This document shows, piece by piece, positions 39,854 to 51,400 of a DNA stretch of 55,034 nt. Position numbers and translations under genes: made by a program. How positions within the stretch are numbered: the first letter of the stretch is position 1; each line of letters begins with the position of its first letter. Source of the DNA: an uncultured Clostridium sp. (GTDB lineage: Bacteria; Bacillota; Clostridia; TANB77; CAG-508); contig CAMUHU010000003.1 in assembly GCA_947088765.1 (NCBI GenBank), forward strand, positions 1 to 55,034, in the 5' to 3' direction. The notes beneath the pieces were generated by a model that was not told the DNA's origin, searched no databases, and saw only the letters and a program-made list of their open reading frames with translations.

Positions 39854-42410
39854 TGGTTCAGGAGCTGCGAATTCAGATGGAAGTAGCGGATGGGCAGTAA
39901 CTTCAGGAGGAGGTTCATCAGTTGGAGGACCAGGAGGAGCAGGCGTTGTGGGTTCAAATAATGCTTCAGGATATGGCCAAATTTCTATAGGAGGAACAGG
40001 AAATCCATCAGGAGGTTATGCATTATACAGAGAATCTCCTGTTAATTATGTTGGAAGAAGTGGAACAGGTGGACTTCTAATAATGTATTCAAAGAACTTA
40101 TTTAATGGAGGAACAATTAGTGCACAAGGAATATCTTCAAGTACAGCATCATTATCAAATAGTAATGGTAGAGTAGATCCAGGAGGAGCATCAGGAGGAG
40201 GATCTATAAATATATTTGCAAATAAAGTAACAAATTTAAGTTCAATAACAGCAGCAGGGGGAGCAGCAACAACACAAAGTAGCATAGGAGGAGCAGGAGG
40301 AAATGGAACAGTTACTATAAAAGAAGTAGGACCTGATTTAACTTGTGCAATAAAACAGCTAACATTAAATATAAAAGAAACATACTCTATAAATTTAGAC
40401 ACAGTGGAATTAGTTCCTAAAACATCTACACAAGTAGATGAATTCATATTAGGAGATTTAAAGTGCGAATCACTTAATGAAAACATTGCAACAGTGGATG
40501 AATATGGGAAAATAACAGCAATATCAGCCGGTTTGACAAAAATAAAAATAACAGATACAAAAAATGAAATAAGTACATATATTTATGTAGAAGTATTAAG
40601 TAATTCAAAAGTAGATGTACAAGAAGGAAAAAACTTTACAATATCATTAAAAGAAAATGGAACAGTATGGAGCTATGGACTAAATAGTAATGGACAATTA
40701 GGAAATGATACAGCTATTGGGGAACAGTGTGCTGTGCCTGCACAAGTAAAATTAAACAAAGATACATATCTAGAAAATATAAAACAAATCGCAACAGGAT
40801 ATAGCCATGTATTGGCATTAACAAAACAAGGAGAAGTATATGCATGGGGAGCAAATACAAATGGACAACTAGGAACAGGGGAAGAAAATGATTGTAACAT
40901 TCCAATAAAAATACAAGGAATATCAAATATAATAAAAATAGATGCCTATAAGAATAAAAGCATAGCGCTTTCAAGTGATGGAAAAGTATATGTATGGGGA
41001 GAAGGGCAATCAACCCTACCAATGAGATTAATATTTCCGACAAAAGTAGTAGATATATCAGGAGACTTAATACTTTCTCAGAATGGACTAGTATACAATA
41101 TATCAGATTTAACTACACCAATAATAGGTCTAAGCAATATAGCGAAAATATCAGCAGGAACTAATCATAATTTAGCTTTAGATGTTTATGGAATTGTATA
41201 TGCATGGGGAACAAATACATATGGAGAATGTGGAATAGCTACAACGGGAAGTATTGCAGTAAGAAAAGTCACTTATAATATTTTTAAGATATCAGCAGGA
41301 AACTGTACAAGCATATTACAAAGTGAAGATGGAAACGTATATGTACTAGGAAACAATGCAAATGGACAAATAGGGCTAGGAAGTACAGCCAAAACAGCAG
41401 GAGCAACAAAAATAACATTAATAGAAAATGTAGAAATAGAAAACATATCAGCAGGAGAAGGAACACACTCAGGACTAGTAGATAAAAATGGATTTGTATG
41501 GCATACAGGATTAAACACAAAGGGAGAATTAGGAATAGAAAACACAACATCTAAAAATATATTTACAAAAACGGGTAATACAATTATAAATACAGGAACA
41601 AGAGATAAGGAATATTTAGATTTAGAAGAGACATTAACAATAAATAATAGATTAGAAAATACTTATAATTTAAAAATAGACTTAATAGATGACAATCCAG
41701 CTAATTTTGAGGTGCAACTGTCAAATAACCAAATTCTAGATATTGAAGGAAATAAATATATAGCAAAACAATATGGAATAACTAAATTAACAGTAACACA
41801 CACGCCAACAGGGAGAACAAGAGAAATAGAAATTACAGTTATACCAAAAATGGAAAGTTTAGTACAAGGATTTAGAGATAAAGATTTACCAGATGGGGAA
41901 TATACAGTATATATAAAAGATGAAATTTATAAAGTTGAATTAATAAATTATTATGACAATATAAGATATTCATTAGAAGAAGGTCAAACTACAAAAACAG
42001 TATCATTAGGAGATAACAGTACAGACTATAAAACATTAGTAGTAAAATATCATGGGGATTTAACAATAGATAAAGGAGTAACACTAACTGCAACAACCGT
42101 AAATAACTTAACATACAAAAAAGGAATGTACATATGTGTATTAGGAAATATTTACAATAATGGAAACATATCAATGACAGCAAGAGGAACATATAACCAA
42201 GAAGGAGAGAATGTATATCTATGGAAAAATATAGATGATAGTATAGAATATGTACCAGCAACAGGAGGAGCAGGGGGAGCTTCACAAAGTACATCACAAC
42301 ATAATACAATACTTAATGGAAAGCCAGGAATTTCAGGAACAGGAAGACAAACAGGCGGTGGTGGAACTGGAGCACGGAAGAAATTGGATGAATTCCATAA
42401 CAATAGGTGA
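39786..42410 (+). CDS. Giant surface protein, segment 2
   Basis: Residues 262-1124 of the joined protein (to the CGG at 42375); the open frame begins near 39726 and runs to 42410. Order: glycine/serine-rich sheet region (SYSGGSGSGAANSDGSSGWA, later GGASGGGSINIFANKV), a Big_2-like domain (ENIATVDEYGKITAISAGLT), RCC1-type repeats (e.g. NGTVWSYGLNSNGQLGND, GEVYAWGANTNGQLGTG), a second beta domain, then a full second copy of the segment 1 beta domain ending in GTGRQTGGGGTGA. No independent ribosome-binding site precedes its ATG codons, so it depends on segment 1. Confidence 0.85.
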   Translation, partial: GRNWMKAITISAGGRGTSYSGGSGSGAANSDGSSGWAVTSGGGSSVGGPGGAGVVGSNNASGYGQISIGGTGNPSGGYALYRESPVNYVGRSGTGGLLIMYSKNLFNGGTISAQGISSSTASLSNSNGRVDPGGASGGGSINIFANKVTNLSSITAAGGAATTQSSIGGAGGNGTVTIKEVGPDLTCAIKQLTLNIKETYSINLDTVELVPKTSTQVDEFILGDLKCESLNENIATVDEYGKITAISAGLTKIKITDTKNEISTYIYVEVLSNSKVDVQEGKNFTISLKENGTVWSYGLNSNGQLGNDTAIGEQCAVPAQVKLNKDTYLENIKQIATGYSHVLALTKQGEVYAWGANTNGQLGTGEENDCNIPIKIQGISNIIKIDAYKNKSIALSSDGKVYVWGEGQSTLPMRLIFPTKVVDISGDLILSQNGLVYNISDLTTPIIGLSNIAKISAGTNHNLALDVYGIVYAWGTNTYGECGIATTGSIAVRKVTYNIFKISAGNCTSILQSEDGNVYVLGNNANGQIGLGSTAKTAGATKITLIENVEIENISAGEGTHSGLVDKNGFVWHTGLNTKGELGIENTTSKNIFTKTGNTIINTGTRDKEYLDLEETLTINNRLENTYNLKIDLIDDNPANFEVQLSNNQILDIEGNKYIAKQYGITKLTVTHTPTGRTREIEITVIPKMESLVQGFRDKDLPDGEYTVYIKDEIYKVELINYYDNIRYSLEEGQTTKTVSLGDNSTDYKTLVVKYHGDLTIDKGVTLTATTVNNLTYKKGMYICVLGNIYNNGNISMTARGTYNQEGENVYLWKNIDDSIEYVPATGGAGGASQSTSQHNTILNGKPGISGTGRQTGGGGTGARKKLDEFHNNR
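42375..42377 (+). other. CGG-A +1 shift site 2 in the giant gene
   Basis: In frame: act gga gca CGG aag. Skipping C gives gga aga aat tgg atg aat, continuing as GRNWMNSITIGEGGRGTSY. Context on both sides is homologous to site 1. Confidence 0.75.
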
Positions 42411-45400
42411 AGGAGGAAGAGGAACATCATATTCAGGAGGTAGTGGTTCAGGAGCTGCAAACTCAGATGGAAGTAGTGGATGGGCTGTAACTTCAGGAGC
42501 AGGTTCATCAGTAGGAGGAGCAGGAGGAAATGGAGTTGTAGGATCAAATAATGGATCTGGTTATGGACAAATATCTATTGGGGGAACTGGAAACCCAACA
42601 GGCTCTTATCAGACATATAGAGAAAGTGCAGTTAACTATGTTGAAAGAAGAGGAACAGGAGGACTATTAATATTATATACTAATGACTTATATAATGAAG
42701 GAACAATTAGTGCGCAAGGAGTAGCCTCAAGTACAGCATCGTTGTCAAATAGTTATGGTAGAGTAGACCCAGGAGGAGCATCAGGAGGAGGTTCTATAAA
42801 TATCTTTGCAAATAAGATAAAAAATACGAACATAATAACAGCAGAGGGAGGAGTAGCGACTACACAAAATAGCACAGGAGGAGCAGGAGGAAATGGAACA
42901 GTTACAATAAATGAGCTAGGTTCAGTACTAAACTATCCAAAAAAAGAGATAGGATTAAAAATAGAAGAAGAATATAAAATAGATGAAAGTAAACTATGGT
43001 ATGTAAAACTAAATGAAATTCAAACAGAAGACTTAAAGTTAGGAAACTTAATATATGAAACAGAAGATGAAACAATAGCAGAAGTAGACGAAACAGGAAA
43101 AATAGTAGCAAAAGGAAAAGGACAAACAAAAATAAAAATAACAGATGAAGACAATGGATATAGTACATACATAACAGTAAAAGTAACAGTAGAAGGAGAA
43201 AGAGAAGCTGGGGTAAAAGCAGGAAAAGACTTTGTAGTAGCACTAAAAGAAAACGGAACAGTATGGACATGGGGAACAAACGAAAAAGGACAACTAGGCT
43301 TAGGTAATAACGCAAACACTGTAGGAGCACATTGCAATGTGCCTGTACAAATCAAAACATCAGAAGGAAAAGAATTAAACAACATAAAACAAATAGAAGC
43401 AGGAGAAAACTCTGCAATAGCTTTAGACGAAGAAGGAAAAGTATACACATGGGGAACAGAGTTGACTGGAATACAGAAGGTAGAAGGACTAATAAACATC
43501 GAAAAAATAAACAGTTATAAAGAAAACTTCTATGCAATAGACAAAGAAGGAAATGCATATATATGGGGAAAGGGATATGATAAACCAACAAAACTAGAAA
43601 CAGAAATAAAAATAGAAGACATAAAAGGAGAAATATTCCTAGGAGAAGATGGAAGAATATACTTTATAAAAGATTCACAAAAACCAGTAATATACTTAAA
43701 TGGAATAAGTAAAATAGACGTAGGAGAAGATCACTATGTATTTTTAACAGTAGAAGGAAGAGTATACAGTATAGGAAAAGGAGAAGTAGGGCAACTAGGA
43801 AAACCAAACTACATAGAAGGAAAAATACCAAACTTAGTAAAAACAGAAGAAGCATATTTAGAAAAAGTAAAAGAAATATCCGCAGGAAACAAAACAGGAA
43901 TGGCAGTAACAGAAGAAGGAAAAGTGTATGTATGGGGAGACAACACAAATGGAAAACTAGGAATAGAAGGAACAAAAGTATATAATGCAAAAGAAATAAC
44001 AAAAGTACAAGACAAAGACGGAAAAGAACTAAGCATAAAAGAAATGGAAATAGTAGAAGGAGGTACAAATAACTCATATATAGGAGACAAAGAAGGAAAC
44101 GTATACAGTGTAGGAATAAACGACAAAGGGCAACTAGGAGTAGGAGACAACCTTCAAAGAAAAACATTTACAAAAGTAGGAAAAATAGAAATAAAAGCAG
44201 AACCAGAAGAGATAAAAGTAGGAAAAGGTGAAACAAAAGAAATAGCAATAATAGTAACAAATGGTTTCAACTTAAAAAAAGATACAACTGAAGAACAAAA
44301 AATAGAAGCTAAAAGTACAAATGAAAAAGAAGTAGAAGTAGAAGAAATAGAAGGAATAAACAATAATGGAATAGCAAACATAAAAGACAGTAAACCAAAC
44401 TATAAAATAACAGGAAACAAAATAGGAAGAGTAAATATAGTAGCAACAAGTGGAGAATACACAGGAAATATATGGGTAAACGTAGTAAACGAAGAAAAAG
44501 CAGAAGCATCAGCAAAAGTAGAAAATGGAAAAGGATTTACAATAGCCCTAAAAGCAAATGGAACAGTATGGGGATGGGGAACAAACGAAAATGGACAATT
44601 AGGAATAGGAAACAATATAACACAAAACAACGAACCAACTCAAATTGAAATACCAGAAAGAATAATAGATATATCATCAGGCGAATCACATGTAATTGCA
44701 TTAGACTGCAAAGGAAATGTATACACATGGGGGCTTAATAAACATGGGCAACTAGGAATAGGAAACAACACAACGTACAAACAACCAACAAAAATAAATT
44801 TAGAAAATATAGAAAAAGTAATAGCAAAAGGTAATAGGACATATGCAATAAACAAAGAAGGAAAAGTATACGCTTGGGGAGAAAAATATGGAAAAGTGCC
44901 AAGTCTATTAAACATACCAGAAAATGTAATAGACATAGGAAAAGAATACTACTTAACAGCAGAAGGAAAAATAAAAAAGATAATAGACAACAGTGAAATA
45001 GATACAAACGAAAAAATAGAACAAATGGCAGAAGGAGAAGATCATGTACTATTACTAGGAAAAACGGGAAAAATATATAGTTATGGTCAAAATACATATG
45101 GACAACTAGGAATAGGGAATATTACTACCACTATGCCTGTTTACACATTAACATTAGATAATATAATAGAAATATCAGCAGGAGACAGATATAGTATAGC
45201 AGTAGACAAACAAGGAAAAGCATACACATTCGGAATAAATGGAAACGAACAGCTAGGACAAAACAACGAAATGGAAAATGGAGGAATATTAGAAAGTAAA
45301 AACCCAATAGAAAAGCAAGACATAGAAGGAATAGAAAGAGTAGAAGCGGGATACACCCACACAAGTGTATACACAAAAGAAGGAAAAGTATACACATGGG

Positions 45401-48400
45401 GAGAAGGAGAACAAGGACAACTAGGAACAGGAAAAATAGAAGAAAAATGGGAAGCGCAAAAAGTAGGAAAAGACATATTAAAAACAAACACAAATGAAAT
45501 AATAATAGAAGAAGAGGAAAGCTACGAAATAAAAGGAAGAATAAATAACTTCAACCTATTTAATGAAAAAGAAGCAGAAATAGAATACGAAATACTAGAT
45601 GGAAGCATGGCATACCTAGATAAAGAAACAGGAAAAGTAATGGCAATACAAGAAGGAAGAACAACAGTAATAGCAAAAGAAAAAGGAACAGAAAACAAAG
45701 CGATAATAAGCCTAAGAATACTAGAAAAAGGAACAAAACCAGAAACAATAGATATATTAATAGAACCACAAGTAGCAACAGCAGGAAGCCACACAACAAT
45801 GTTAAAAGTAGATGGAAGTGTATGGACATATGGAATAGGAAAATACGGAGAACTAGGAACAGGAAAAGAAGAAACAACAGACGAACCAGTAAAAGCCATA
45901 TTCCCAGAAGGAACAAAAATAATAAAAATAGCAGTAGGAGAAAACCATAACCTAGCATTAGATAGTGTTGGAAACGTATGGACATGGGGAAGGAACAACT
46001 ATTATCAACAAGGAAATAGTGGAGCAGAAAACATACTAATTCCAACAAAAATAGAAGGATTAACAAACATAAAAGATATTGAATGTGGAAATAACACCTC
46101 ATATGCAATAGGAAAAGAAGGACAAGTATACAGTTGGGGACAAAATGGATGCGGAGAAGGAGGAATAGGAAGTTACACAAGCAAAATAACAATAAACCAA
46201 GCAAAAGGAATAACAGATGCAATAGACATAAAGGCAGGAAAAAATCATGCAATAATCCAAAAAAGCACAGGAGAAATATATATAACAGGATCAAACCTAA
46301 ATGGGGAATTAGGTTTAGGAAATGAAACAAGAAAAACAAACGAATTTACAAAAATAGAAAACCTAGGAACAGTAGTAGCTATAGGAGCAGGAGAAAACCA
46401 CAGTTTAGCAATAAAAGAAGATGGAACAGTCTGGGGATGGGGCTCAAACATAAATGGAGAACTAGCACTAGGAAACAGTACAAAAATAACAACACCACAA
46501 CAAATACCAAACCTAGAAAACATAAAATACATAGACGGAGGAAAAGGATACAGTATAGCGATAAACAACCAAGGAGAAATGTATACAACAGGAGCAAACG
46601 AAAGTGGAGAACAAGGAAATGGAAGCAAAACAGGAACAAATACATATAAAAAACTAGAAACAATAGGAAATGTAATGCAAGCATCAGGAGGAAAAGGACA
46701 TACAGTAATACTAAAAAAGGACGGAACAGTATGGGCATGTGGAGACTACACACAAGGAAATGAAGAAGTAAAAAGCAAAATCAAATCAGAAATTCCAGTA
46801 CAAGTAGGAAATGATGAAACGGGAATAAAAGAAACAGAAATAACAATAGCAAAAGAAGAAACAAAAACAATAGGAGAAAACTGTGCATATGAATTTAACC
46901 TAATAAAACAAGATAAAAACTTTGCAAATACATTAACATTTGAAAGTGCAAATGAAGAAATAGCAGAAGTAAATGCGAAAGGCCAAATAACAGGAAAAAG
47001 AATAGGAACAACAAGAATAAAAGCAACATCAGACAAAGAAGGAAAAAAATACAGCATACTAGTAAAGGTAGTAGAGGAAAAGGGACAAGTAGCACCAAAA
47101 GTAGAAGGAGGAGAAAAATTTGCAAGCATACTAAAGGCAGATGGAAGCATATGGACATTCGGATACAATGGAGATGGAAGACTAGGAGTAGGAGAAAATG
47201 TAAGCAAAGACATACCAACAAAAACAAATATAATAGCAACATACAAAGACATAAAAGTAGGAAAGAACTTTATAATAGCTCTAAGACAAGATGGAACAGT
47301 ATGGAGTGTAGGAAACAACGAAAACGGACAACTAGGAAATGGAACAACTCAAAACAAAAATAAATTAAGCCAAATATCAAGCTTAAGAGGAATACAAGAA
47401 ATAGAAGCAGGAGAAAACTATTGCATAGCAAAAGACAACCTAGGAATAATATATGTATGGGGAAATAATCAAAATGGACAACTAGGAGATATAAGCAAAG
47501 GAAAAACTATACTAACACCAATAAAAACAGATATAGGAAACCAAAGAATACTAGACATATCAGCAGGAAAAGACCAAACAATATACATAACAGCAAAAGG
47601 ACAAATAATAGGACAAGGAAAACTTGTAAATGGAGAAATAGAAGAAATAAAAAATCCAATAAAAGCAGAAATAGGAAAAGACGAAATAACAATACTAACA
47701 GTAGAAGGCGAGATATATAAATACAAAAATGGAGAAATAACAAAAGAAAATCTAGAAAACGTAATAGACATAAGAAGCCAAAACGAAAACATAATATATC
47801 AAGTGGCAGACGAAAAAGTATATGTAAAAGGGCAAAACCAAGAAGGACAACTAGGAACAGGAAACACAAACATAACAGAAGAACCAACCCAAGTAAATAT
47901 ACACGGACAAAATACATTTGGAATAGGAATAGGAAATAGCAACACCTACATAATAGAAAACACAGGAAACGTGTATGCAAGTGGAAATAACGAATATGGA
48001 AGTATAGGAAATGGAACAAGACAAAACACAAATGAACACACTCTAGTAGGAAACAGAAAATTCATAGTAGAACCAGAATCAAAAATAATGAAAACAAAGG
48101 ACACAGAAGAAATAGAAATACAAAAGGATAGCTTCAATGTATTTGGAAACAAAGTGATATCAAACGAAGAATACGAATGGGAAAGCGACAACGAAGAAAT
48201 AATAGAAACAGAGGCAGGAAAATTAACAGCAAAAGCAGAAGGAACAGCTCATATAACAATAACAGACAAAGTAACAGGTGAAAACACAAAAATAACAAGA
48301 ATAGTAATAGACCAAGAAATAGATAGAATATTAGAAATAAAAGTAGATAAAGCAACCGCAAAATTAGCAGAAGATTCAACAGAACAAGAAATAAAATATA

Positions 48401-51400
48401 AAGTAAAAGTAATAACAGACAAAAATACAGGAACATTACAAATAAAAACACACGAAACAACAGACAGAATAAGCATAGATGGAGGACAAAACTGGAGCAA
48501 CAATGGAACACTAATCCAAGAAATAGATATACCAGAAAAACAAACAGAAATAGAAATAACAATAGGAATACAAAACAATGAAGGACAATACGAAACAGAA
48601 TACAAATACAAACTAACAATAGAAAAACAAACAGATGATGTAAAGCTAAAAGAAATAACTGCAGAAACAACAAATGAGCAAGGTGAAGCAAGCCTAATAA
48701 AAGCAAAAGCAATAAACATAACAACATATAGAATAGAATTAGAAAAAGGAACAAAAATACAAGAAATAAAAGCAACAGCAAACAGTAACCAAAGCTATAT
48801 AAGTATAGACGGAAAAGAATATGCAATATATGAACAAACAAAAGAAATACAAACAGAAGAAAACGAAAACAAAGAAATAAAAATAGTAGTGAAATCAGAA
48901 GTAGGAACAGAACAAGAATACACACTACTAATAGCATACAAAGCAGAAGGAGGAGAAAATCCAGACCCAGGAGAGAATCCAGATCCAGGGGAGAATCCAG
49001 ATCCAGGAGAAGAACCAGAAATAAACTATAACACAGATGTAGGAATAGACAGAATATATGTAAGCAATGGGGACGAAGTAACAGAAGCAACCCTACAAAA
49101 AGATGGAACATACCTAGTAAAAGTACCAGAAAATTATGAACAAGTAAATGTAACAGGAAAAGCAAGATATGTAAAAGCACAAGTACAAGTAAATGAAACA
49201 GGAATATACGTAGAAAAACAAGACACACAAGAAATAACACTACAAGAAGGAACAACACAAGTAAAAATAAAAGTAAAGTCAGAAGATGGAACAAACGAAA
49301 AAGAATACATATTAAAAATACAAAAACAATCAAGCAATACAAAACTATTAAGCATAGAAATAGATGGAGATAAAAATGTAATAAAAGGAGAAGACGGAAA
49401 CTATCACTATACATTAACAGACCCAACAAACCAAGTAGAAATAAAAGCAAAAACAGAAGACGAAAAAGCACAAATAAAAATAGAAACAGGAGAATACAAA
49501 CAACACGAAACAACAAAACAAGAAAAAATAGTATCAAGACAAACAGAAATAAAAATAAAAGTAAAAGCAGAAGATGGTAAGGTAGAAGAACACACACTAA
49601 TAATAGAAGGATTACCAGATAATACAAACCTAGAAAAGGTAATAGTAAACGAAAAAGAAGCAACCTACAAAGAAGGAAAAAACAGATATGAAATAAGACT
49701 AGATGATGAAGAATTAAACATAGAAGCAATAGCAATAGACAAATTAGCAAAAGTACAATTTGTGGGAGAAGAACTTGAAGGAATAGGAAGAAGCACAATC
49801 GCAATCACAAAACAAAAAGGAGAAACAACAGTAAAAGTCAAAGTAACATCACAAAACGGACTAGAAACAGAAATCTACACAATAGCAATACTAGAAAAAT
49901 CAGCAAATAATAAACTAGACATGATAAAAGTAAATGGAGAAATAGTAGAAGAAAAAGAAGATGGAAGTTACTATATAGGAATAAATCACAACGAACCACA
50001 AATACAAGTAGAAGCAACAGCGGAAGACAACTATGCAATAACAACAATAAACGAAGTAACACAAAACAACTATATAGCAACTAAAACGGAAAACATAGAA
50101 GAAGGAAAAACAATATATAGCTACACAATAAAAGTAGAAGCAGAAAATGGAGAAATAGCAGAATACAACCTAACAGTAGAACAACTAGAAGGAAAAACAA
50201 ACATCATAAAGGTACTAGTAGGGGAAGAAGAGATAAACCTAAATGAAGCAACACTACAGGAAGATGGAACATATTACTATAAGACAAACAGAATAGAAGA
50301 AGGATATGTAAAGATAGAACTAGAATCAGAAAAATCTACTGTATCAATAAATAATATAGAAGGTTCATTGCAAAAAGTAAGTTTACCAGAAGAAAGAAAT
50401 GAAATAGCAATAAAAGTAAAAGCAGAAGATAGAACAGAAAAAGAATACAAACTAATAATAGAAAAGATATCATCAAGCACAGAAATAAAAGAAATAACAG
50501 GAGAAGGAATAATAGAAACTCAGATAGAAGAAAATATAGCATATGTAAGTGTGGATGAAGAACTAGAGTCGATAGACTTAAAAGTAGTACTAAAATATGA
50601 GCAAGCACAACTAAAACAAGAAGGAGAAGAAAACTATGAAACAAAAGAAATAATTAGAACAATAGATTTAACAGGAAAAGAAGAAAATGAACCAATAGCA
50701 ATAAAACTAAACATTAAGGCAGAAGATGGAACCGAAAAAGAATACACAATAAGCATAATAAAAGAAGCAAACTTAGAACTAAAAGATGTAATAGTAAACG
50801 AAGAAACATTAATATATGATAAAGAACAAGAAAGATACGAAAAACAAGTAAATAATGGAAACAAACCACAAATAACAATAACAACAAGCAATCCAAAACA
50901 AACAATACAATTACTAAACGAACAAAGAACTATACTAGCAACAGGAACAGGAACACTAACAACAACACAAACCTTAGGGGCAACAAACCTAACAACCAAA
51001 TACATAATAAAAGTAATATCAAATAAAGGAGAAGAAAATGGAGCAGACGAAAGAGAATTATGGATAACCCAAAAATCAGCAGAAACAGGAATAACATATG
51101 TAAAAGTAGATAGTCTAGGAACAAGTTTAAGTACAGACAAAACAACATACACAAGTAGAGTATCAGGAAAAGAAAAATATCCAATAGAAATAAAACTAAA
51201 AGATGTAAAAGCTGAAGTAAGGGTAGAAGACTTAGAAGGAAACATACTAATAGACAAACAAACAGGAATTCTAAAGGGAGAACTAGAAGTAAAAGACGGA
51301 CAAACAAAAGAATACAAAATAGTAGTAACATCAGAAAATGGAAACGAAAAAGAATACAAACTAAAAATAGAAAGAATAAGCAGTATAGTAGAAATAGAAC

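Noticed and set aside
47507..49804. Long leucine-rich minus-strand ORFs opposite the giant gene
   Set aside because: They are shadows of strongly A-biased plus-strand codons (AAA, GAA, ATA read as TTT, TTC, TAT on the other strand), lack ribosome-binding sites, and resemble no protein.
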